A stretch of DNA of 53,643 bases, from contig CAZSAT010000041.1 in assembly GCA_964604675.1 (NCBI GenBank), positions 1-53,643 on the forward strand. The letters are read 5' to 3'. Positions 40,680 to 53,643 of this stretch are shown here, piece by piece. The number at the start of each line of letters is the position of its first letter. Position 1 is the stretch's first letter. The notes under the pieces were generated by a model. The model had not been told where the DNA came from. It saw only the letters and a program-made list of their open reading frames with translations, and searched no databases. The DNA comes from CAZSAT01 sp964604675 (GTDB lineage: Bacteria > Myxococcota_A > UBA796 > CAJQPC01). The position numbers and the translations under genes were made by a program.

Positions 40680-42962
40680 ATGGAGAACAACATGGTGGCA
40701 CGCGCCTGGGCCCTCCGTACGCAGTGGGTCGTCCTCGCTCTCTTGGCTGGCCTGGCGGCCTACATGGGGTGGGCTCACCTGCAGCTCGCCCACGGCGCCG
40801 GCACCTTCGAGAGCCTCTGCAACGTCGGCGGCTCCTTCGACTGCGACGAGGTCAACACCTCGCGCTACGCCTCTCTGTTCGGCGTGCCGATCTCGCTCTA
40901 TGCCCTGCCTCTGTACGCGGGCATGGCGTGGCTGACCTGGTCGGGACTGCGCAACGACGAACGCGGCGCTGCAGCGCGAGGCTGGCTGACCTTCGTCGCG
41001 ATCTGGAACGTGTTGGTGAGCGCCTACATGGGCTGGGTCAGCGCCACCGACCTGGGCTTCTTCTGCCTCTTCTGCATCTCGATGTACACGCTCCACGCCA
41101 TCTCGTTGGGCCTGGCCCTGGCCTCTGGCCCGCGCAGCTTCCAGCTCACCTGGGACGCGCTCGTCGCCGACGCCTTGATCGCGGCCGTGTTCGTGGTCGT
41201 GGCCCCGCTGTCGTTGCACCTCGGGAGGCAGCTCGACGCGGAGGTGGTGGCGGCGGTCGAGGCTTCGGCGGCGGTCGAAGCCGGCAGCCCGGAGGGCACG
41301 GCCCTCGCCACCAAGCAACGCGCTGCCGGTCGCGTCACGCTGCCCAACGTCGTGAAGGACGTGCCGATCTCGGGCCACGAGCCGACCTACGGGCCCGCGG
41401 ACGCCACGGTCACCGTGGTCGAGTTTGCCGACTTCGAGTGTGGCTACTGCAGGAAGCTCAGCCACACCATGGACGACGTGAAGGCGCAGCATGGCGACTC
41501 CGTGCGCTTCGTCTTCAAGCACTTTCCGATGGACAAGGACTGCAACGACACCATCTCGCGCACGCACCACAAGCGCGCCTGCGAGGTCGCCATCGCGTCC
41601 CAGTGTGCACACCATCAGGACCGCTTCTGGGAGTTCCACGACCTGGTCTTCCGCAACCAGCAACACCTGGACGACCACGACCTCCTCGCCCATGCCGAAC
41701 GCCTCGGCCTGGACGTTCCGGCTTGGCAGGCGTGCCGAGGGAGCGACGCCGTGGGGGCGGAGATCGCCGCCGATGTCGCGGCCGCGAACAGCCTGGACAT
41801 CTCGGGCACCCCGCGGACCTACGTGAACGGCCGGGAGTTCAAGGGCGCCTCGAGCGAGGCCATCCTCGATGCGGCCATCCGGGTCGCTCAGGGCGCGGTG
41901 GAGCTCGATGACGAGGGCAAGGTCGCCGCCATGCGGACCGTGGTCGCGGAGCCCCCGCCCGAGAAGGGCACCATCGACATGGTGGCGGTGGGCGACTTCT
42001 GGATCGACGCGGTCGAGGCCTCGCGCTCGGTGGAGGGGGTGGCGGTCTCGGAGGTCGGCGCCGCGGTCGCCATCACCAACTGGTTCGACGCCAAGCGGGC
42101 CTGCGAGGCGGCCGGGAAGCGCCTCTGCACCCACGACGAGTGGCTCACCGCCTGCCAGGGCGTGCCGGGCGTCGATGACGACGGCGACGGACGGGTCGTC
42201 GGCGACGTGCTCGAGGGCCGCGCGTACCCCTACGGCGAGCGCTACCGGGCTGGGGCGTGCTGGGACAGCGGCCACCGGGACCGCAGTGAGCCGCAGGAGG
42301 CCGGTCGCCGCGGCGGCTGCCGCAGCCCGGAAGGCGTGTACGACCTGACCGGGAACGTTCAGGAGTGGGTCGGCGCCACCGAGGCCGACGCACTGCTCAT
42401 GGGAGGCGGCTGGTACCACGAGGACAAGGCCAGCTGCGGCCAGGCCTGGGACACCTTCGGGCCAGGCATCGTGAGCCAGAACACCGGCTTCCGCTGCTGC
42501 GCGGACAGCCAGGTCGAGGGGGTGTTCGCCGCGGCGGTCGCCGAGGCCACGCCAGAGGACAGCGAGGACGTGGCGACGGAGCCGCTTCCAGCGTTCGAGG
42601 GCTCCGAGGCGTTGGAGGGCAAGGTGGGGCTGGTGAACTTCTGGGCCACCTGGTGCGCGCCGTGCCGCAAGGAGCTGCCGGCCCTCGCGGAGCTGCAGAA
42701 GGAGCTCGAGGACCGTGGGCTCGTGGTGCTCGCGGTCAACGTCGACCGGAAGGTGGAGGACGCCCAACGGGTGATCGATGCCTCGGCGTTCCCGTTCCCC
42801 GTCGTGCTCGACCCGGAGTCGAAGCTGTTCGGCCAGTTCGGCGTGAGCGCGATGCCCTTCTCGGTCCTCGTGGACCGGGAGGGCAAGATCGTCGCGCGGC
42901 ACACGGGCTACTCGGAGGAGTGGATGGTCGAGCTCAGGGACCAGATCGACGAGCTCTTGTAG
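40680..42962 (+). CDS. Four-domain redox fusion: VKOR - DsbA - SUMF1-like - TlpA
   Basis: 760 residues. (1) VKOR domain, about 10-170, with several helices, loop Cys47 and Cys55 and redox pair C129-LF-C132, which oxidises partners using quinone. (2) DsbA-like thioredoxin, about 225-410, VEFADFE-C254-GY-C257, with cis-Pro region SGTPRTYV. (3) SUMF1/formylglycine-generating-enzyme-like domain, about 430-620: DFWIDAVEAS, AGKRLCTHDEWLTAC, YDLTGNVQEWV, GGGWYHEDKASC, GFRCC. The usual two-Cys site of FGE is not conserved (Tyr at the first place), so formylglycine formation is doubtful. (4) TlpA/ResA-like thioredoxin, about 620-760, WAT-W-C659-AP-C662-RKELP, GVSAMPFSVLV. The enzymatic parts should face the periplasm, the VKOR in the inner membrane. 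Probably disulfide formation in exported proteins, many of them Cys-rich here. Confidence 0.88.
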   Translation: MENNMVARAWALRTQWVVLALLAGLAAYMGWAHLQLAHGAGTFESLCNVGGSFDCDEVNTSRYASLFGVPISLYALPLYAGMAWLTWSGLRNDERGAAARGWLTFVAIWNVLVSAYMGWVSATDLGFFCLFCISMYTLHAISLGLALASGPRSFQLTWDALVADALIAAVFVVVAPLSLHLGRQLDAEVVAAVEASAAVEAGSPEGTALATKQRAAGRVTLPNVVKDVPISGHEPTYGPADATVTVVEFADFECGYCRKLSHTMDDVKAQHGDSVRFVFKHFPMDKDCNDTISRTHHKRACEVAIASQCAHHQDRFWEFHDLVFRNQQHLDDHDLLAHAERLGLDVPAWQACRGSDAVGAEIAADVAAANSLDISGTPRTYVNGREFKGASSEAILDAAIRVAQGAVELDDEGKVAAMRTVVAEPPPEKGTIDMVAVGDFWIDAVEASRSVEGVAVSEVGAAVAITNWFDAKRACEAAGKRLCTHDEWLTACQGVPGVDDDGDGRVVGDVLEGRAYPYGERYRAGACWDSGHRDRSEPQEAGRRGGCRSPEGVYDLTGNVQEWVGATEADALLMGGGWYHEDKASCGQAWDTFGPGIVSQNTGFRCCADSQVEGVFAAAVAEATPEDSEDVATEPLPAFEGSEALEGKVGLVNFWATWCAPCRKELPALAELQKELEDRGLVVLAVNVDRKVEDAQRVIDASAFPFPVVLDPESKLFGQFGVSAMPFSVLVDREGKIVARHTGYSEEWMVELRDQIDELL

Positions 42963-43010
42963 CGAGCCGTCCGGCGCCTGGCAGCGCGCCGCAGCACCTG
43001 GGCTCGCGCG

Positions 43011-44198
43011 CTACGCCGGGACGAGGGCCAGCTGCTCGGCGCTCGGGAGGCGCTCCAGGAGCTCCTCGGCGCTCGGAAGGCTCTCGAACCACTCCTCGAG
43101 CGCCGCTTCCATGGCCGCAACCCGTTCCCGCATCTCGTCGGGCAGGTCGGCCATGACCACGCGCACCTCGTCGACCTTGGTCCGGGCGTCGTCGGGCAGC
43201 GAGGCGAGCACGCCGTGAGCGTACTCGAGCTGCTCCGCCAGCTCGTCGGGCAGGTGCGGCAGGTGTTCGCGCAGGGTGGCTTCCGCGTCGAGGGCCTCCC
43301 ACCAGGCGGCGGCGGCCGCGAGGCGCTGCCAGGCAGCCATGTCGCGGCTCGCGGCGGCGAAGCGCTCCTTCAGGTCGTCGAAGGTCGGGCGCAGGATGCG
43401 CTCCGGCGGGCGACGCAGGTCCCAGACCAGGCCGACCGAGCTCATCGCACGCAGGGTGTAGTAGCTGGCGTCGATCTCCCACCAGAAGAAGCCCTGGTTG
43501 GCGGTGGACTGGTAGTGGTGGTGGTTGTTGTGCCAGCCCTCGCCCATGGTGAGCAGCGCGAGCATCAGGCTGTTGCGGCTCGTGTCGGACGTGTCGTAGC
43601 GGCGGCTGCCGTACACGTGCGCGAGGCTGTTGATGAAGAAGGTGCCGTGCCAGAGCGCCACGGTGCTCACGAGGAAGCCCCAGACGAAGGCCTCGAGGCC
43701 GCCCACCAGGTAGATCACCGCACCGAAGATCGCGGGCGGCACGAGGTGCCATCGGTTGATCCAGCGCAGCTCCGGGTACTTCGCGAAGTCCTTGATGCGC
43801 TTGAAGTCGGTCTCGTTGTAGCGGTGGGACAGGATCCACCCCAGGTGGGACCACCAGAATCCGCGCTGCTTGGGGCTGTGGATGTCGTGCTCGTCGTCGC
43901 TGTGGAGGTGGTGCCAGCGGTGGTGCGCGGCCCACCAGAGCACGCCCTTCTGCACCGAGGTGGTACCGAGGAAGGCGAGCGCGAACTGCACCGGCCGGGA
44001 GGTCTTGAAGCCGCGGTGGCTGAAGTAGCGGTGAAAGCCCGCCGTGATGCCGAACATGCGGAGGTAGTACATGCCCACGGCGAGGGCGAGCCCCCACCAG
44101 CTGAAGCCGACCCAGCACACGCCCGCGAACGCGAGCAGGTGGATCGCCCAGAAAGGCACCTGGGACAGGGAGAAGCGTTCGTTGGCCGCATCGCGCAT
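43011..44198 (-). CDS. Acyl-CoA/acyl-lipid delta-9-type desaturase with extra helical tail
   Basis: 395 residues. An integral membrane diiron desaturase that inserts a double bond into fatty acyl chains. The three His boxes are HRYFSH, HHRWHHLH and HNNHHHY, with hydrophobic pairs between. The desaturase core ends near residue 300. About 80 C-terminal residues are not part of the family: a predicted helical tail with repeats starting LPDE/LPDD (LPDELAEQL, LPDDARTKV, LPDEMRERV, then LPSAEELLER, LPSAEQL) spaced about 18-22 residues. ATG 44198 follows a possible SD (GGAGTC). Divergent from the SDR. Confidence 0.9.
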   Translation of the reverse strand: MRDAANERFSLSQVPFWAIHLLAFAGVCWVGFSWWGLALAVGMYYLRMFGITAGFHRYFSHRGFKTSRPVQFALAFLGTTSVQKGVLWWAAHHRWHHLHSDDEHDIHSPKQRGFWWSHLGWILSHRYNETDFKRIKDFAKYPELRWINRWHLVPPAIFGAVIYLVGGLEAFVWGFLVSTVALWHGTFFINSLAHVYGSRRYDTSDTSRNSLMLALLTMGEGWHNNHHHYQSTANQGFFWWEIDASYYTLRAMSSVGLVWDLRRPPERILRPTFDDLKERFAAASRDMAAWQRLAAAAAWWEALDAEATLREHLPHLPDELAEQLEYAHGVLASLPDDARTKVDEVRVVMADLPDEMRERVAAMEAALEEWFESLPSAEELLERLPSAEQLALVPA

Positions 44199-44248
44199 CG
44201 GGACTCCGGGCGGTTCCGTGGGTCACCGCTAACGCCTGCGCGCAGGGA

Positions 44249-44260
44249 TAGGGTCCCCGA
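44249..44260 (+). promoter_or_regulatory. Predicted -10 box for a leaderless SDR mRNA
   Basis: TAGGGT (44249-44254), 6 nt (CCCCGA) and ATG 44261, no SD. On the opposite strand a TTAGCG/TAGCGG sequence near 44226-44232 may serve the desaturase with a 27-nt leader. Confidence 0.45.
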
Positions 44261-45019
44261 ATGTCTGCAACGCTCCAGAACCGTCTCGCCGTCGTCACCG
44301 GTGCCAGCCGTGGCATCGGCCTCGCCACCGCCAGGGCCTTTGCCGCTGCGGGCGCCCACGTCGTGCTCGTGTCCCGCAAGCTGCCGGCTCTCGAGGAGGC
44401 TGCTGCGGCCATCCGTTCCTCGGGGGGCGAGGCCACGCCGATGGCGTGCCACATGGGCGACCCCGCGGCCATCGCCGCTCTGCTGGACGCCCTGGATCCG
44501 CTCGGTGTGCCCGATGTGCTCGTGAACAACGCCGGCACCAACCCCTACTTCGGGCCCATGGTGGACGCGCCGATGAGTGCCTGGCGGAAGACCTTCCAGG
44601 TGAACCTCGAGGGGCCCTTCGAGCTCGCCCGGCAGGTCGCGCGGCGGATGATCGCAGCGGGACGTCCGGGTTCGATGCTGTTCGTGTCCAGCATCTACGG
44701 CATCGCTGCCGCTCCGGGGCAAGGGATCTACGGCATGACCAAGGCGGCGGCCCTGTCGTTGGTCCGCACCCTCGCGGCCGAGTGGGGTGGTCATGGCATC
44801 CGCGTGAACGCGGTCGCACCCGGCCTGATCGCCACGCGCTTCGCGCAGGTGCTGATCGAGGACGAAGCCTTCCTGTCGGCCTACAACGCGCGCGCTTCGC
44901 TCGGCCGCCACGGCACACCCGAGGAGATCGCGCAGACCGCCTTGTGGCTCGCGAGCGATGCTTCGAGCTACGTGACCGGGCAGACCATCGCGGTCGACGG
45001 CGGCTTCCTGACGCGCTGA
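44261..45019 (+). CDS. Short-chain dehydrogenase/reductase
   Basis: 252 residues, the usual size. Cofactor loop TGASRGIG (residues 12-19), VNNAGTNPYF, the catalytic set Ser-Tyr-Lys in SSIYGIAAAPGQGIYGMTK, and a C-terminus ending TGQTIAVDGGFLT as in FabG/gluconate-dehydrogenase types. The first basic residues around 37-40 (SRKL) suggest NADP(H). Substrate unknown: a fatty-acid or sugar ketone is likely. Convergent with uvrA, 24 bp apart. Confidence 0.9.
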   Translation: MSATLQNRLAVVTGASRGIGLATARAFAAAGAHVVLVSRKLPALEEAAAAIRSSGGEATPMACHMGDPAAIAALLDALDPLGVPDVLVNNAGTNPYFGPMVDAPMSAWRKTFQVNLEGPFELARQVARRMIAAGRPGSMLFVSSIYGIAAAPGQGIYGMTKAAALSLVRTLAAEWGGHGIRVNAVAPGLIATRFAQVLIEDEAFLSAYNARASLGRHGTPEEIAQTALWLASDASSYVTGQTIAVDGGFLTR

Positions 45020-45043
45020 AGCGGCCTTCGGGTGGCGCCCGCC

Positions 45044-51325
<6,282 letters not shown>

Positions 51326-51395
51326 GGCTGGCGGGTAACACGATGCTGGTCAGGCGTTCAGGTCATGCTCGCAGGGGGAGTCGGGGTGGATCGGA

Positions 51396-51407
51396 TAGGC
51401 AACGCGC
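51396..51407 (+). promoter_or_regulatory. Predicted -10 box close to a start codon
   Basis: TAGGCA (51396-51401), 6 nt and ATG 51408. No SD. The last base departs from consensus. Confidence 0.35.
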
Positions 51408-52592
51408 ATGTCCCGCGCGCTCCATGCAGTCCTCGGCGTCCTGGCGGTGGCCGCCCTGGCGCTCATCACGTGGCAGATCGAGTCGCCCACCGAGATCTGG
51501 CCGCCCGAGGAGGCCGACTGCAAGGAGCTCCCGGAGCACCGCGGCAAGAAGGGCACCCAGGGCTGGCGCACGTGGTCCGACGAGGGCCTTCGGGCCTTCG
51601 ATCACAAGGGTGCGTACCACTGCGTGCCGCAAGGCTGGAGCCCCGTCGGCACCCTGGACCACGTCGGGCACCGCGCCCGGTGGAACAAGAAGCAGACCGC
51701 GGTGCTGGTGGCCGACAAGGTCTGGAACGTGGGGGCTCGGAGCTACAGCACCGACTTCGAGGTGCGTCTGTTCTGGCCCAAGGCCCTCGGCGCGAAGCTC
51801 TTCGAGCAGACCGACGCCCTGCTCGCGCACGCCTTCGAGGAGATCGGGAGGCTCTTTCCGCCGCTCCCGGATGCGCTGAAGAGCGAGCATCACGTGCTGG
51901 TCACCGCTGGCCACGCCGGCCACACCCGCTCCTACGACACACGCATCTACCCGGAACCCGGGCCAGACCTGTCGGTGGTGGTGCGCGATCCGCAGCAGTC
52001 CCGGGGCCACGAGCTGACCATCCACGCCATCGCCCACCTGCACAACCGGCACCGGGTGGGCCGCGCCGACGGCGTGGCGCCGCCGATCCCGCAGAAGGAC
52101 TGGGAAGAGCTCGTGGCCACCTGGACGGAGACCGCCTTCATCCGCTCCCACCGTGGGCGCATGAAGCGGCTCGAGTACCTGTACAACGTGCACACGGCGG
52201 TCCAGACCGGAGACCACGACCTCATCACGGGACCCCCCTTCGACGACGCCGAGCGCTTCTGGCAGATCACGCCGAACGTGGTCGTTGCCGCCGGGCAGCC
52301 CAGCATCGACATGCAGTACGGGCACTACATCCTCGCGCCGCTGGCGATGGTCGGCACCGAGGGCCTGCTCGCACGGGCTGGCGTCGAGGACACGATGGTC
52401 GAGATCCTGCGGGACACCTTCCACGGGTCCGAAGACTTCTTCGGCGAGGTGGAGGAGCGGCTGGGGCCCGCAGGCCTGGCCACGCTCGAGGGCTGGCTGC
52501 ACGGTGGCGAGACGATCGATGCCGATCTGGTCTGGGCGGGTGCGGAGCGCTACCGCGACCGCTACCAGCGCGTGGGTTCGCCTACTCGGTGA
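51408..52592 (+). CDS. Exported or membrane-anchored protein of unknown function
   Basis: 394 residues with one N-terminal hydrophobic segment (about 5-22). Middle section has HELTIHAIAHLHNRH, a run of His and Glu that recalls zinc metalloprotease sites (HE-x3-H rather than HExxH), but no standard motif. WTETAFIRSHRGRMKR and DAERFWQITPNVVVAAG follow. No family recognised. It converges with the SRPBCC-like gene, overlapping by 11 bp, and diverges from uvrA. A peptidase-like role is only a possibility. Confidence 0.6.
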   Translation: MSRALHAVLGVLAVAALALITWQIESPTEIWPPEEADCKELPEHRGKKGTQGWRTWSDEGLRAFDHKGAYHCVPQGWSPVGTLDHVGHRARWNKKQTAVLVADKVWNVGARSYSTDFEVRLFWPKALGAKLFEQTDALLAHAFEEIGRLFPPLPDALKSEHHVLVTAGHAGHTRSYDTRIYPEPGPDLSVVVRDPQQSRGHELTIHAIAHLHNRHRVGRADGVAPPIPQKDWEELVATWTETAFIRSHRGRMKRLEYLYNVHTAVQTGDHDLITGPPFDDAERFWQITPNVVVAAGQPSIDMQYGHYILAPLAMVGTEGLLARAGVEDTMVEILRDTFHGSEDFFGEVEERLGPAGLATLEGWLHGGETIDADLVWAGAERYRDRYQRVGSPTR

Positions 52593-53064
52593 GCACCGCG
52601 TAGAGGTCCTTCAGGGTCTCGGCCATGGCCGACTTGACCTTGTTGTTCACGAGGAAGCTCGGGGTCGGGATGTCGGGGTCCACGAGCACCCGGTAGACGA
52701 TCTCGGTGCCCGTGGCCGTCTCGGCCAGGTGCCACTCGGTCTCGTTGGCGTGGAAGTCGTCGCTGGCGATCATGCGCTCGGCGAAGCCATCGACCGTGGC
52801 GCAACGCCGCACGGTGTAGGTCATCGGTCCGATCGGGCCGGGCGTCTGGATCTCGACGACCTCGCAGTCGCCGTCGGGCTTGAGGCTGAGGATCTCGCGC
52901 TCGCCACCGAAGGCCATGACCTCGGCGGCGCTGTCGATGGCCTTGTGCACCACGCTCATGGGCACCTCCATCGCCATCCTCATCACCACCCAGTCGCCCT
53001 CGACGACGGTCGATGGCTGTGGGTTGGCCAAGGCAGCGGCGGCGAGAAGGGCGAGCGCGCTCAT
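52582..53064 (-). CDS. Exported SRPBCC/START-like protein
   Basis: 160 residues. Signal peptide (ALLAAAALANPQ), then the order beta-alpha-alpha-beta(6)-alpha of the SRPBCC fold: WVVMRMAMEVPMSVVHKAI, ILSLKPDGDCEVVEI, GPMTYTVRR, EWHLAETATGTEIVYRVLVDP, and a last long helix SAMAETLKDLYAVL. These proteins bind hydrophobic ligands. ATG 53064, with GAGG a short way upstream. Divergent with the last gene of the window. Confidence 0.7.
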   Translation of the reverse strand: MSALALLAAAALANPQPSTVVEGDWVVMRMAMEVPMSVVHKAIDSAAEVMAFGGEREILSLKPDGDCEVVEIQTPGPIGPMTYTVRRCATVDGFAERMIASDDFHANETEWHLAETATGTEIVYRVLVDPDIPTPSFLVNNKVKSAMAETLKDLYAVLTE

Positions 53065-53147
53065 GCGGCCTCGGGTGCCTGGGGTTCAGTGCCACGAATG
53101 TAGAACGCGTTTCAGAGGTGCGCAAGAAACTTCGCACCTGGGGAGGT

Positions 53148-53159
53148 TAGCGAGGCGTC
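53148..53159 (+). promoter_or_regulatory. Predicted -10 box close to a start codon
   Basis: TAGCGA (53148-53153), 6 nt (GGCGTC) and ATG 53160; GGGAGG lies further upstream (53140s), too far for an SD. Confidence 0.35.
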
Positions 53160-53643
53160 ATGCTGTTCTCGTACCTGTCCGCAGCCCTCGCGGCGTGCCC
53201 GGTCATGCCCTGGCCGTGGGACGACTGGCACGCGTCGGAGGCGTCTCCGGACACCTCCGCCCTGGAGGCCTACGCCTTCACCCCCGTCCTCGACGACGAG
53301 GAGCGCGCTGGCCTCCGCACGCAGAGCGTGATCGTGGTGCAGGGGGGGCACATCGTGTTCGAGCGCTACGACCGCGGCGTCGGCCCGGACAACCGGCAGC
53401 TGGTCTGGTCGGTGTCGAAGACCTACACCGCCGCCCTCGCGGGCATCGCGGTGCACGAAGGACGCCTGTCGGTCGACGAGAGCATCTGCACTTACCTGCC
53501 GGATGCGCCCGCGGAGCACTGCGACATGACCGTGAAGCACGTGCTGGAGTGGGGGAGCGGGCTCGACTGGAAGGAGACCTACGAGAACGAGCCGCCCACC
53601 ACCTCGTCGGTCATCGCCATGATCTACGGCGAGGGCCGGTCGA
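53160..53643 (+). CDS. Serine hydrolase lipoprotein, beta-lactamase fold (cut by window end)
   Basis: The first 161 residues only. Signal MLFSYLSAALAAC (Cys13), then the start of a class C beta-lactamase-like domain: SVIVVQGGHIVFERY and WSVSKTYTAAL with the S-x-x-K nucleophile. VDESICTYLP and MTVKHVLEWGSGLDW are typical of the family. The Tyr-x-Asn and HGG/KTG boxes would lie beyond the window. Second member of this family here (see 14416). Surface hydrolase; substrate unknown. Confidence 0.75.
   Translation, partial: MLFSYLSAALAACPVMPWPWDDWHASEASPDTSALEAYAFTPVLDDEERAGLRTQSVIVVQGGHIVFERYDRGVGPDNRQLVWSVSKTYTAALAGIAVHEGRLSVDESICTYLPDAPAEHCDMTVKHVLEWGSGLDWKETYENEPPTTSSVIAMIYGEGRS

Overview
The window is about 54 kb of very GC-rich bacterial chromosome, densely coding on both strands. 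It contains no tRNA, rRNA, CRISPR array, transposase, integrase or phage gene that I can see. Several traits point to a myxobacterium-like (Myxococcota, former deltaproteobacterial) organism. Two secreted proteins end in a MYXO-CTERM-like tail (small Cys cluster, hydrophobic segment, Arg). There are MopE-type acidic Cys/Asp repeats, many lipoproteins with Asp-Thr-Gly (DTG) linkers, and a Hanks-type kinase. The species cannot be named from this sequence. A run of 10 N at 39451-39460 shows a draft or metagenome assembly. Lineage is inference; the motifs are seen.

Layout. 1-93 is the end of a palindromic repeat element whose second, full copy lies at 39713-39866. 91-1402 (minus) holds rnhB and a glycosyltransferase. 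1471-2955 is a GT-C membrane glycosyltransferase. 2956-13976 is a bank of exported proteins: a small barrel-like protein, a BNR-repeat protein with a sorting tail, a three-repeat lipoprotein, and a translationally coupled run of four lipoproteins (7983-13976), one of which interlaces a vWA domain with a lamin-tail domain. 13980-17878 carries a DUF2085-like membrane protein, a serine beta-lactamase-fold hydrolase, a DUF4476 protein and coaE. 17865-20977 holds a flavodoxin-like protein, a GYF_2/SH3 membrane protein and a membrane SGNH hydrolase.

33287 down to 20953 (minus) is a long run of closely spaced genes: DUF2288, a candidate 51-residue gene, a Ser/Thr kinase with C-terminal membrane segments, carbamoyltransferase, DUF5989, a zinc-ribbon methyltransferase, a B12-type radical SAM protein, a PHP-domain exported protein, then a coupled trio of sulfatase-fold lipoprotein, arylsulfotransferase-like lipoprotein and beta-propeller. 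It looks like small-molecule or glycan tailoring plus surface hydrolysis, though substrates are unknown. 33333-40627 is again surface proteins: a convincing PNGase F-like amidase lipoprotein, a ferritin-like membrane protein, a MopE/lamin-tail lipoprotein, an IPT/TIG lipoprotein broken by the N gap, and another lipoprotein. 40680-42962 encodes a remarkable single-chain VKOR-DsbA-SUMF1-TlpA fusion. Then come a fatty acid desaturase with a helical tail, an SDR, a double-length UvrA carrying an extra zinc-ribbon tail, and three exported or lipoprotein genes at the right edge.

Two window-wide patterns stand out. About ten gene starts have a TAnnnT-like hexamer ending only 5-8 nt before ATG/GTG, which predicts leaderless mRNAs. 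Many lipoproteins have extremely short signal peptides (6-10 residues before the lipobox Cys, no Lys/Arg). The repeat element supplies stop codons to at least three neighbouring genes. No known defence or mobile system was recognised. The best candidates for undescribed biology are the repeat element, the leaderless/short-signal pattern, the four-domain redox fusion and the interlaced vWA/lamin-tail protein.
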